Below, one piece after another: positions 54,708 to 64,000 of a stretch of 64,000 nucleotides of DNA; positions within the stretch are counted from its first letter, which is position 1; the number at the start of each line of letters is the position of its first letter. The DNA is taken from assembly GCA_963556195.1 (NCBI GenBank), contig OY744525.1, positions 54,514,446-54,578,445 of the forward strand, written 5' to 3'. The notes under the pieces were generated by a model. That model had not been told where the DNA came from. It did no database searches and worked only from the letters and a program-made list of their open reading frames with translations. This stretch comes from Sepiola atlantica (lineage: Eukaryota; Mollusca; Cephalopoda; Sepiida; Sepiolidae). The translations under genes were made by a program, and so were the position numbers.

Positions 54708-54739
<32 letters not shown>

Positions 54740-54758
54740 ATTATTATTATTATTACAT
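54705..54758 (+). repeat. (TAC)n and (TTA)n microsatellites
   Basis: About ten TAC/ACT units, then TTA units, at the 5' truncation point of the LINE. Confidence 0.85.
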
Positions 54759-54853
54759 GTATATACACATAATATTATAAAGTAATAGTATGTATATATA
54801 TTTTAGTAGTTACTTTAACAGTGCTCATTACGTGAGTAAAGTGTACTAGTTTT

Positions 54854-54980
54854 ATGAAAATATATTTATGGCAAGTAAGCTACGCAGAAGCGTTCATGTT
54901 TCATTCCGAATAAATCAGCAGTCTGATGAAGGAAACATGAATGTTTCTATGTAGCTTACTTGACATAAATATATTTTCAT
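54854..54980. repeat. Foldback, 49-nt arms
   Basis: 'atgaaaatatatttatggca' through 'gcgttcatgtttc' pairs with 'gaaacatgaatgtttc' through 'cataaatatattttcat' across a 29-nt loop with few mismatches. 54981-55940 has no supported gene. Confidence 0.75.
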
Positions 54981-55939
54981 ACTACTTATATATTTGTGTG
55001 TACAAACTGGCTTGTTAGTGATGCACGCATCTAATGTACAGATACATGTAACACCACGAATTAGTACGTTGTACAATTTCAGCTTTCTCCAGATACATGT
55101 ATTTATATGCATGTCTATTTATTTAGATACGAAACATTTTATTGGGTTATATGGGGGCCCTTACCGTAAAGTCTTACCTATCCTTCTTTGGATAAATCAA
55201 AATGGCTGTCATATTTGCACTTGCTCTTCGTACATCGCTAAAATTTAATTTTCTTTTATATAAAAAAAACTACTTGATTAATTTACGTAATTTTTGGTAT
55301 AGGATATATTCAGCCCGTAACAGGTAAGTACATCAAATAGATATTTCTCAGTTTTTTGGTTTTTTTTCGAAAGTATCCGCTAAACTGAAGTTGCACGGTA
55401 ACTTTTAAAAATATAATTAAAAGAAAATTCCTATGTACCAGAAAAATCATTTGAGTTTTCTAAATTCATATTTTTGGCACATACACATTTTCTTCAAGAA
55501 ATATATCTGTAATGAAAAAATTCCATGTTAATTTTATTTAATTCTTAAAATTTTAATAATAAAAAAATTGTATTAATAAAAAAACAAACATTCATTTGAA
55601 TATTTGTAAAAATGTAAAAATTCCATGATTTTAACTTTATGAAATTTATTTAATTTAATTTATTTAATATTACTTAAAAAAGTTATTTTCACTATTAAAT
55701 ATTTCTGTAAATAAGCATATTTCAATGAAAGAAATCAGTTTTCATTTTTCTTTATGTGTTGACCTAGATTTTCATCGAGATTCACCAATATTCTGATTAT
55801 TGTCTTTTTGGACATCCATACTTACAAAAGCTTAACGTACAAATTCCATTTTGGAGGTCTCGGATGTTATGTCGTTTTACCATAAATTCCGGCTCTTTAA
55901 AAAATAATTTTTAATCCACATATTCATAAAGGTGTTTGA

Positions 55940-57075
55940 TAATTAATCTGTCTGTTTATGGATAATTCAGGAGAGTGTAGAGCCATTGCACTTGACATTT
56001 CGAAGGATTTCCACAGAGTGTGGCACTCTGGTCTTCCACATAAACTTCAGGGTTATGGTATTGGCGTTGAGGTTTTTGACATTATTAGGTCTTTTCTTTC
56101 TGATCGAAGCTTGCGGGTAATTTTGGACGGTGTCTTTTCATTCTCTTTTCCTATTAATGCTGGTGTTCCTCAGGGCTCTATTCTAAGCCCAACACTGTTT
56201 CTTCTTTATATAAATGATCTTCCAGAGAATATTGTTCAGAAAATTAGCATATATGCTAATAATACCACTCTATATTCTGGTGTTGCTTCTTGTCCATCTC
56301 CCTCAGATCAGTCAAAATATGCAGCTGATCTAGAGGTTGACCTGGGTACAGTTGTGGATTGGTGTACGAAATGGCTTATTTCGTTTAATCCAGTTAAGAC
56401 CCAGCTCGTGTCTTTCAATCGTAGGTGTGTCCCTTTTCTTCCTGAGATTCTTGTGGATGGCTCTGCTGCTGAGGAGAACTCGACTCTGAAACTTCTTGGT
56501 CTTTCTCTCTCATCAAATCTTTCTTGGAGTTCATACATTAGATCCATTGCTTTTTCTACTTTCTGCTTCTCGTAAAGTCGGTTCTCTCTATCACTCCAAA
56601 CACTTTCTCACAACTGAAGCTATTCTCTATCTATATAAATCTGTAATTTGATTGCCCACACACTTTCTTCTTCTCTGTACCCTCTCTATCACAGACGTGA
56701 TATTGCTAGTCTCAGTCTTTTCTATAAATACTATTATGACATTTGTTCTTCAGAATTATGTGATCTATTTCCTGCTTCTTTTGTTTCAGCTAGTTTGACT
56801 CGTTCGTCTAGTGGTCTCCATCAATTTTCTGTTTTGATACCTCATTGTAATACAGCTTCCTATTCCAGTAGCTTCTTTCCAAGAAATACAGGCTTGTGGA
56901 ACTCCTTTTACTGCTGACTGTTTTCCTCTTGCCTATAGCCCTGGTCTTTTCAAGACTAAGGCCAATAGGCATATCCTGTCTCTGCGATAATCATTTTTCA
57001 TTCCTGTTAGCTCCTTACATCAAGTGGCTGCATGTCCTGTTTGGAGCGATTTCGATAAAAACAAAAACATCTCTA
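55940..57075 (+). pseudogene. LINE reverse transcriptase, 3' half, with tail
   Basis: It begins inside RT (ALDISKDFHRVWHSGL) and holds NAGVPQGSILSPTLFLLYIND. The catalytic YADD has become YANN (56252-56263), which abolishes activity. TTLYSG, WLISFNPVKTQLVSFN and LLGLSLSSNLSWS follow, then a frameshift near 56560, a deletion near 56650, and the C-terminal segment HRRDIASLSLFYKYYYDI and SSFFPRNTGLWNS. The tail 'ttagctccttacatcaagtg' starts at 57007. Same family as 31019-32023. Confidence 0.85.
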
Positions 57076-57139
57076 AAAAAACTTTTGTATCATAATTTAG
57101 AAAAGTTCAGGAGATGAGTGTAAACACAAAAAAATAATT

Positions 57140-57196
57140 CAGTTATCCTACAAACCGTGCTCCCACACAGAAAAGTAAAAATTTCAGTAAAATAAG

Positions 57197-57260
<64 letters not shown>

Positions 57261-57817
57261 GGAAGGGTTTTCGAGTAAAATCAATATACTATTAATAAAA
57301 TATAAAAATACACCTGTTAAAAGACTTATCGCCTTGAGGGAAAAAATCTCGGACGGTGCGATATAAAAACAGAATTGTTGACATGAAGAAACGAAATCAA
57401 GTAAAGCCGCGTGTAATTATAAATATATATTATTTTATTTCAAAAATTGAAATTAGGTATAAAAATAATTTAATGTTAACAAATATTTTTTTAACACTTC
57501 TTGTAAACTTTATTGCTTATTGCTTTCTGTGAAGGGTTGCGTTTTTCGTTCAACACATTCCGGTCGATCTAAAACGTTACACTTGGCAGCCATATTGGAC
57601 GAACTTGGGATTATTTACGAATTTCTGCGATAGATTTCAACCGTGCTTTTCACACGTTTTCGTGCGTAATACTACTTGGGCTTTAACTTGAGATAATTCC
57701 TCAATTAATATTATTTAACAAAAACAATAATATAATACCATCCCTAATGTGATAAATTATGTGTATGAACACATAATTTATCACATTCTGTGTGGGAGCA
57801 CCGTTGGTAGGATAACC
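57140..57817. mobile_element. Non-autonomous DNA transposon with terminal inverted repeats
   Basis: The ends 'gttatcctacaaaccgtgct' plus 'cccacacag' and, inverted, 'ctgtgtgggagcaccgttgg' plus 'taggataac' pair with 3 mismatches over 29 bp. AATAATT flanks both sides (57133-57139 and 57818-57824), a target duplication of 7, or 8 with one mismatch, which would suit a hAT- or P-like element. Inside are a (TA)n run (57198-57256) and a perfect 19-nt-arm hairpin (57746-57787). No transposase ORF. Confidence 0.7.
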
Positions 57818-57964
57818 AATAATTATCACCAAGTTTCTTAAAATAATAAATTGATGTGGCTTGTCTATTTTATTTATTGTTGTAATAAAGCTCTATCCGA
57901 AACTGTTCGGTTACAAATTAAGAGAAGTTATTTATATTTAAATATATAAACATCATTCGCTGAG

Positions 57965-58480
57965 GGGACATGATATAGTCTGACACCGGTCAGTCTCTAA
58001 AGAGTTGTGAGGTTCAGTTTCGCATTTGCCGTGAAGACAAACGAAAGAAATACGTAAGTAAAACCGCTTGTTTGTTTATCTGAGATGAATTGTATACGAC
58101 GGTGAATTAATTTACAAAAATCTTACGAATGGTTCACTCAGGTCTAAGAAAAGTATTCAAAACATCAAGTTTCTTATTTACTTGATGTTTTTAATACTTT
58201 TCTTAAACCTGAGTGAAACATTCGTAAGATTTTGGTGAATTAGTTTTTTTTTTAACGACTCTCATTTTATTAAATAATAATATCAAAATGACACGCTATC
58301 ATGTAATTTAAAAAAAAAAAGGTTAATTTTTTAGAAAAATTTGTTGTTTTTCTTTACGATAATTTTAAAATCTGACATTTAATCGATGTAGTAAAATCGA
58401 GACTTGAGTCGATTTTGGGCGCAAAAATACGAATCTCGTATTTCGGGACCTCCAAGCCAAGAACAGTGAATTATGCTATA
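57965..58480 (+). repeat. Repeat R copy with internal snapback
   Basis: It starts 'gacaccggtcagtctctaaa' then 'tttcgcatttgccgtgaaga'. At 58105-58170 the sequence 'cttacgaatggttcactcag' through 'aaacatcaagt' is followed after 9 nt by its inverted copy (58180-58243). The copies at 1 and 21313 lack the inverted arm. Module 'atttaatcgatgtagtaaaa' follows at 58380. Confidence 0.65.
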
Positions 58481-58639
58481 ATGGCGAACCCGACGAAAAT
58501 TGTTTTTATTGGATTGTTTTTTTTTTCAATCTCCCCTTACCTTATCCTCAAATTGCATTCATAGGAAATTGTGGGCATTTTTAACAAGAGCCAACAAAAC
58601 AAAAAAAGGGACGAAAAAAAAACAAAAAAAAAAACAAAA

Positions 58640-59140
58640 AAAAAACAATATACAACTAATAAATGTTACCAAATGCAAGATAAGCTACTCTTCTACCTAC
58701 CTGGATAAGTTTATTTGTGTTATATCTTATTTTAAAGAGTGTTTTTTGTCGTTCAAAACAAACCCGGGGAATCTTTTACTATAATCAACAGAACGAAAAA
58801 AGGGTGAAAAAACAAATGTGCAACATATAAATGTTAGCAAAGGCAAGTTAAGTTACTCATCTACCTACCTGGATAATTTTATTTGTGTTTTAACTTATTT
58901 CAAATGGTGGTTTTCTTGTTCAAAACAGTCGGTGTTGACTGCTCGAAAAGAAATTCAAAATGGGGCTCACCCACGGCCAGGATTTGAAAATCGATAAAAA
59001 ATCGAAAACTAAACAATACACTGATAGAAACGCATACAATAAATGTCAACAATCGTGCGAAAATGTAATGTTCAATCAGTTTCTATCAGTATATTTTTTA
59101 GTTTTCGATTTTTTATCGATTTTCAAATCCTGGCCATGAG
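58640..59140. repeat. Repeat R inner modules and foldback 58975-59135
   Basis: 'ctacctacctggataa' modules at about 58693 and 58862. Then 57-nt arms 'ggccaggatttgaaaatcga' ... 'ctgatagaaac' face 'gtttctatcag' ... 'tcgattttcaaatcctggcc' around a 47-nt loop that contains 'caatcgtgcgaaaatgtaat', also present once near 990. Confidence 0.7.
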
Positions 59141-59224
59141 GGTCAGAGGCCTTTGCAATTTGAACTTAGACAGGGATGCGAGTTTTCTGCTTTTTAGCAG
59201 AATTTAACTTTTTAAAATCCAGCA

Positions 59225-59705
59225 AAAGCAGATTTCTGCCTTAATCACAAGAGCCTCCCTACCCATGCCAATGTCCTATATTTCCATAAAGCCATCTTTC
59301 ACCGATGCATGGAGTATTGTTGCCACATCTGAGCTGCTGCATAAACCACTAGTCTCTCCCTTTTGGACAGGGCTAAAAAAAAGTTTCTCACGTAATATAT
59401 CCTACACTGTCAAGCTGTCACATGGCCATAGTATTACATCCTTGTGTTTGTTCTACAAGTACTTCCATGGAATGTGCTCTGATGAACTTACTGCGCTTGT
59501 ACCCATCAGTGAAAATACCTCTGACTCAACCGACTAGCAGCAAAATTCCACCCTTTCACAGTAGAGGTCCCGAGATGCCAAAAGATTTTCTACTCTAATA
59601 GCTTCTTTCTTTAGGAAACTTACCTTTGGAATTCCCCCTGCTCCCTGTTTCTCTAATTGGACTTATATGCAGAAATTGAATTCGCATTTGCTTTGTGGTG
59701 TTAGG
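59225..59705 (+). pseudogene. LINE C-terminal relic
   Basis: Shifted frames read HRCMEYCCHIWA, TSLSLLDRA, LCLFYKYFHGMCSDELTALV and a SNSFF...LWNS-like end. These match the region after RT of the family at 55940-57075. The apparent 90-residue frame is part of this relic and not a gene. Confidence 0.65.
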
Positions 59706-60532
59706 TAGCAAAATGATGTCACGGTTCTTGGAGAGAACTCAAAGTGGAGAACATACTGATATCAGATTTCTTCTGTAAACTTTTCTTAAACCTTCAGATA
59801 ATGATGGAGTGAACATTCTATATAATCTTTCATATGTGAAAAACAGTTTCTTTTTATGAAATCAAGTAACTTTCACATTATTCCATTCTTATCAAAATGT
59901 GGGCTTCTAGTTTTCTAAACTAAGTATGTAGATCAGATGAATAGCATCAAATATAACAAGCCCACAAAATATCTGTAAAACTTTTCAGATATGAAAGAAA
60001 TGTTTTCTATTTATCTGAAGAACATGTATTGGTTGGGGAAATTTTAGTGATTTTGATAGCGTTGAAATTTAGTAAGTCCTGGTACACACGAATATGATTT
60101 AAATTAGTCCCTAGGAAATTTTATGAGTCTCCCTCCCTCCCTCCCCAATAAATTTATGTTACGATTCCTTAAAGAAAATGAACAGAAACGAAAATTAAAA
60201 AATCTAATAAATAAGAAAATAGTCCTTATACTAATATTTTTTATGTTTTCTCATACATTGAATAACTGTAGAAATGTGAATTATCTTCCCAACCCTCCCG
60301 TGCAGAAGAGATTGACAAGAATTTAAAAAATGTACATTTAAAAGAATGATTGACCCTAAGAAGTTGCTCTTGAAGTTCCAAAGTGAGGGGCGAGAATGAA
60401 GTTCGAAACTGAGAATCCTTGTTCACAGCCAGCTGTAGTCCAGGTGATTAAATGCTGGTGCTAAGAGGTGTCTGTCAGCTTTTCTTTATCTTGAAGCGAT
60501 TCAACCTTCCTCTCCGTTTTTATTATTATGAT
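59706..60532. other. No gene seen
   Basis: AT-rich sequence with a (CCCT)n-like run near 60130. The open frames carry no recognisable signature. Confidence 0.4.
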
Positions 60533-60595
60533 TAGCTCCTTACATCAAGTGGCTTCATGTTTTGTCTAGAGCGACTCCCATAAAAAATGTACAGC
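60533..60595 (+). mobile_element. LINE 3' tail
   Basis: 'attagctccttacatcaagt' and 'ggcttcatgttttgtctaga' match the tail at 57007. It may be the displaced end of the relic at 59225. Confidence 0.6.
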
Positions 60596-60619
60596 AAAAA
60601 AATGTATTTTCCTAGTCCT

Positions 60620-60955
60620 TGTTACAAAATTAAATTATTTAGTTAGATAGAAAACAGTTAAAAAATTAAATTATTCAGTTAGATAGAAAACAGTTACAAA
60701 ATTGAATTATTCAGTTGGATAGAAAACAGTTACAAAATTGAATTATTCAGTTAGATAGAAAACAGTTACAAAATTGAATTATTCAGTTAGATAGAAAACA
60801 GTTACAAAATTAAATTATTCAGTTGGATAGAAAACAGTTAAAAAATTAAATTATTTAGTTAGATAGAAAACAGTTACAACATTAAATTATTCAGTTGGAT
60901 AGAAAACAGTTACAAAATTGAATTATTCAGTTAGATAGAAAACAGTTACAAAATT
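60620..60955 (+). repeat. 36-bp minisatellite, about 9 copies
   Basis: The unit is 'aaattaaattattcagttag' plus 'atagaaaacagttac', with alternation of ttagat/ttggat and aaattg/aaatta between units. Confidence 0.85.
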
Positions 60956-61040
60956 TACCCCTTTTAAGGAGCTGGCTTTTCCCCACATTAAAAAATTACT
61001 TTGTGTCTTACTCTGCTCTCGTGGGGAGGCAAGTAAATAG
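60956..61040 (+). mobile_element. U2-type body B 3' end
   Basis: 'aaggagctggcttttcccca', 'cattaaaaaattactttgtg' and 'ctcgtggggaggcaagtaaa' equal the 3' end of body B. It adjoins the minisatellite directly. Confidence 0.65.
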
Positions 61041-62230
61041 GAACTCTTGTTTCAAGTTTATTTATCTCAATATCACGTTTTTCAACATTTGAATACTTGT
61101 AATCTTATGCATACATGTTTGTAGTGTTATACGTCTTTATGAAAAAGGAGTGAGGATGAACATGTGCTGAATTAAAACAGAGTTTTTGCAGATTCTCTTA
61201 TTGTTGTTGTTGGGGGTGATCATCCAGTCGTCTTAGCGGCTTCTATGAAAGAGTTAACAGCAAAAGACACAAAAGACACGCAATTTAAAAATTATAGACT
61301 TTTGTTTTATACGTAACTTTCCAGTGGCTGTTGTGATGAAAATTCACTTAGAAAAACATCTAATCTGCTATGTGTATGTATGTGTGTGTGTACGTATGTA
61401 GCTGCGTTTGTCTCAGCTCGCCCCAAAAGCTTGTGTGCATGGGTGTCACTTGTGCATCTAAACTGTGACAGTTACTCTGTCTCACTGTCTCTTACTCAGT
61501 TTGTCTATCTCACTATTTCTTTTCTTTCTTATATAAACATCTGCTGTTTTGTTGTCTAGTGAAATAATGAATGCAATTCTTATCTCACCTTTAGCTACAT
61601 TTAAAAAATGTATTGTTAGTTTATCTTCTAACCTGTCAGAATTTGAATTTCGTTATCATCTAATTTTTTGTTTTGTTTTTGGTTACATGCCATTGTAAAT
61701 ATCTGATCTGTTTTGAGTTAAATTTCATATTAACATTTAATCTTTGTTTTGGGTCAGATTTCTTGTCTTCTAAAATTATCTGTCTCGCATTTTGGTTTCA
61801 AATGCGTATATATTTTTCATCATCACTATTGCATTTAAAAACAGTTATCCTCATTTTTCTTGTTTGTTCTACCTTACCATGTTACATACTTTCTAGATTG
61901 TAATGTGACCAAAGAAGTTCCAGCTGTGTAATTTCGTGCTTTGGTTTACTTCATATGGGCTTTGAAAGCCAGCAGATGAATATGTAATAATAATACTGGC
62001 AATCAGGCAAGGTCACATATGCTGAAAAATTAATTTGGATGCCATTCGCCAAGTTATTTAATTAAATTAAGCTAATTTAACAAATCATCTCACAATATGA
62101 TATAGTTTGTTAACCTCAGGACTTTGACAAGAGCTGACTGAACTGCCGAATTTACAAATGTTATTCTAAGTATTTGATTTGTATATAATCTGTCTTCTTT
62201 TTATTTTAAGTAATATGAAATCTCTTGTTG
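61041..62230. other. Upstream region of ZNF gene 5, no gene seen
   Basis: AT-rich with a (GT)n-like run near 61375. No TATA context like that of ZNF2/ZNF3 was found. It ends at a good acceptor, TTGGTTTACAG, at 62239. Confidence 0.4.
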
Positions 62231-62239
62231 GTTTACAGG
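62228..62239 (+). other. Candidate splice acceptor upstream of ZNF gene 5
   Basis: 'ttggtttacag' followed by 'gtaaccgtaagaatggagag'. A pyrimidine-rich stretch precedes it. The placement before the finger array resembles the other ZNF loci. Confidence 0.4.
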
Positions 62240-62364
62240 TAACCGTAAGAATGGAGAGAAATGAAAGAGGCCTCTGCACTTATGGAATAAAAAACTGATC
62301 AAAGTCAGTAGATAAACATTTCCAATGAATCAATATAAGAGCACTAAACCATGGTTAAAATTAT

Positions 62365-62574
62365 CTTTCTATTAAAGTATGTGACTCATCATTCACAACA
62401 AAATCCATTTTAAAAGCATGCAGAAACCTTTGCTGAGGTAAAATCCCGTACTTTGTTGCTCATCATTTTCATAAAGAACTCATTTTGAATTTATATTTTT
62501 TAAATGTAACAAAACCTTTTTCTTGTTAAACGTATGACACACCGTTTATAACAAAATCCAGTGTAAAAGTCAAC
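62365..62574 (+). pseudogene. Two or more relic fingers before ZNF5
   Basis: 'gtatgtgactcatcattcac' (VCDSSFTTKSILKAC), 'ttgttgctcatcattttcat' and 'cgtatgacacaccgtttata' are finger remnants broken by stops and small deletions. They show erosion of the array's 5' end. Confidence 0.65.
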
Positions 62575-63603
62575 ATGCAAACACACACTAAAGAGAAACC
62601 TTACAGTTGTCAAGTGTGTGGCTTATCATGTATATCAAGATCTCTGTTAGAGATACATATGCGAATACACACTGGAGAGAAACCTTATTGGTGTGAGGTG
62701 TGTACCTCATCATTTAGAACAAAATCTGCATTAAAGATACATGTGCGTATACACACTGGAGAGAAACCTTACAATTGTGATGTCTGCGGCTTGTCATTTA
62801 CTGCTAAATCTCAGTTACCAGTACATATGCGAAGACACATGGGAGAGAAACCATATTCGTGTGATGTATGTAATTTATCGTTTATTACAAATTCTGCATT
62901 AAAAATACATATGCATAACCACACTGGAGAGAAACCGTATAGTTGTCAAGTGTGTGGCTTATCATGTATTTTCAAATCTCAATTGGAGATACATATGCGA
63001 ATACACACTGGAGAGAAACCTTATCCTTGTGACCTGTGCAGCTCATCATTTAGAACAAAATACGATTTAAAGAGACACCTACGAAAACACACTGGAGAGA
63101 AACCTTATACTTGTGAAGTGTGTAAGTTATCATTTGTAACAAAAAATCATTTAAAGATACATATGCGAAACCACACTGGAGACAGACCTTACCCGTGTGA
63201 AGTGTGCGGCTCATCATTTACTGTAAAATCTTCTTTAATAGTACATATGCGAAGACACACCGGAGAGAAACCTTATTCTTGTGAAGTGTGTATCTTATCT
63301 TTTACAACGGAGAGTGCATTAAAGACTCACATCCGGATTCACACTGGAGAGAAACCTCATACATGCGAAACCTGTAACTCATCTTTTTCAAGTAAATTTG
63401 AATTAAGGATACACATGCGAACTCACAGTGGAGAAAAACCTTTTTCTTGTGAAGTGTGTGACTTATCATTTACAGCAAAATCTAATTTAACAGTACATAT
63501 ACGTACACACACGGGAGAGAAACCTTATTATTGTGACGTGTGTGGCTCGTCATTTGCAAGAAAAGAGCATCTAAAGAGACATGCAAAGTCACACCAGAAA
63601 TGA
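62575..63603 (+). CDS. C2H2 zinc-finger protein, 12 fingers (ZNF5)
   Basis: The 342-residue product has twelve fingers (first Cys at residue 12, period 28) ending in SHQK after the last His. Contact residues (-1/3/6) are S/L/I, T/A/I, A/Q/V, T/A/I, F/Q/I, T/D/R, T/H/I, V/S/V, T/A/T, S/E/I, A/N/V and R/H/R. Many -1, 3 and 6 positions are small or hydrophobic, unlike strong DNA-contacting fingers. Fingers 1 and 5 have Cys in place of the core Phe (LSCISRS, LSCIFKS). Fingers 5-12 alternate between xLSF/C and xSSF forms, which suggests two-finger unit duplication. It is a different subfamily from ZNF1-4. The ATG is the first in frame after relic fingers, so the true start may lie upstream. No effector domain. 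The best-preserved array of the window. Confidence 0.9.
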   Translation: MQTHTKEKPYSCQVCGLSCISRSLLEIHMRIHTGEKPYWCEVCTSSFRTKSALKIHVRIHTGEKPYNCDVCGLSFTAKSQLPVHMRRHMGEKPYSCDVCNLSFITNSALKIHMHNHTGEKPYSCQVCGLSCIFKSQLEIHMRIHTGEKPYPCDLCSSSFRTKYDLKRHLRKHTGEKPYTCEVCKLSFVTKNHLKIHMRNHTGDRPYPCEVCGSSFTVKSSLIVHMRRHTGEKPYSCEVCILSFTTESALKTHIRIHTGEKPHTCETCNSSFSSKFELRIHMRTHSGEKPFSCEVCDLSFTAKSNLTVHIRTHTGEKPYYCDVCGSSFARKEHLKRHAKSHQK

Positions 63604-63653
63604 TTTGTCAAAACTCCCAGACATCAGGATACTTCCCGAAGGACATATATCAT

Positions 63654-63659
63654 AATAAA
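63654..63659 (+). terminator. Possible polyadenylation signal of ZNF5
   Basis: AATAAA in 'tcataataaaactgaattta', about 50 bp after the stop. The context differs from ZNF1-4. Confidence 0.4.
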
Positions 63660-63939
63660 ACTGAATTTAAGGTATGTATAAAAATTGACATGACGTGGAA
63701 CAGAATAAAAAGGATTCCTCAGCATGTCTATGCACTGTTATATGAGTGGAATATCCAACCATCGATCCGTGATGCGACCACATGTAACAACACTAAACTT
63801 AATACTCAACCACCTCAGCTCAATTCTGCTCTTGGAATTCGGACAAAAACAAGACCACAAGCAAAATAAACTATGAAATAGTGAAGTGGCCCATTCAGGG
63901 AAAACATCACTCATAAAAAATTAAGTGTCTGGTGCAGGA

Positions 63940-64000
63940 AGGAATTCTTTTGATTTCTAAAAAAATCAATCAGAAATTTTGTGATTCATCATTTACAAAA
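63940..64000 (+). pseudogene. Relic finger at the window edge
   Basis: 'cagaaattttgtgattcatc' then 'atttacaaaa' reads as FCDSSFTK, a finger of the ZNF5 type whose Cys pair is damaged. Another array may continue beyond the window. Confidence 0.5.

Larger units (their letters stand above)
52130..54709 (-). mobile_element. RLE-type LINE (R2/NeSL-like), 5' truncated
   Basis: A minus-strand non-LTR element with RT followed by a zinc-finger and restriction-like endonuclease region and a 3' UTR (52130-52560). It starts abruptly at 54709, directly on a (TAC)n run. The coding part is broken by at least three frameshifts. The 3' UTR copy at 45660 belongs to the same family. Confidence 0.75.

Noticed and set aside
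58500..58784. A Lys-rich 94-residue frame
   Set aside because: It is produced by poly-A runs in a repeat module and has no family signature.

Overview
The window is AT-rich eukaryotic DNA, dominated by transposable-element debris and carrying five tandem-array C2H2 zinc-finger (ZNF) genes, all on the + strand. There is no sign of operons or bacterial genes. Lineage-limited ZNF clusters beside decayed mariner, Ty3/gypsy and LINE copies suggest a large invertebrate genome. A lophotrochozoan such as a cephalopod mollusc would fit, but that is an inference from general character and not a species call.

Layout. 1-5.2 kb: interspersed repeats, a 408-bp tandem duplication, a 36-bp minisatellite and a tandem trimer with a U2 snRNA-like head. 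5.2-9.9 kb: ZNF gene 1 and a collapsed copy of the same locus. 9.9-15.4 kb: SINEs, LINE tails and a dead mariner. 15.4-19.8 kb: a decayed Ty3/gypsy retrotransposon on the - strand with both LTRs, a tRNA-Leu-type primer site, gag, protease, RT, RNase H and integrase. 19.8-22 kb: U2-headed SINE-like elements. 23.7-25.2 kb: a second gypsy integrase relic and twin TA-flanked MITEs. 25.2-29 kb: ZNF gene 2 with an expanded minisatellite upstream. 29-34.6 kb: LINE and mariner relics and a 63-nt palindrome. 35.5-41 kb: more U2-headed elements and a foldback element. 41-48.4 kb: ZNF genes 3 and 4, head-to-tail duplicates. 51.7-54.7 kb: a U2-type element and an RLE-type LINE on the - strand. 55-61 kb: LINE pieces, a DNA transposon with terminal inverted repeats, snapback repeats and a minisatellite. 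62.3-64 kb: ZNF gene 5, from a different subfamily.

ZNF genes 1-4 are paralogs by whole-locus duplication. They share upstream sequence, a small intron whose acceptor reads ttaCAGATATCA or tcaCAGATATCA, an 84-bp coding repeat and an AATAAA signal. Genes 2, 3 and 4 also share a stop codon inside the last finger. None of the five shows a KRAB, BTB, ZAD or other effector domain; each ORF is almost entirely fingers. Their likely role, from family knowledge, is nuclear sequence-specific nucleic-acid binding. Targets cannot be read from sequence alone.

The least ordinary signal is a set of dispersed elements that begin with the 5' domain of U2 snRNA, including the branch-point-recognition stretch, fused to at least three unrelated bodies. 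They occur in both orientations, sometimes in tandem, and one body is strongly self-complementary. They resemble snRNA-headed SINEs, a rarely described class.
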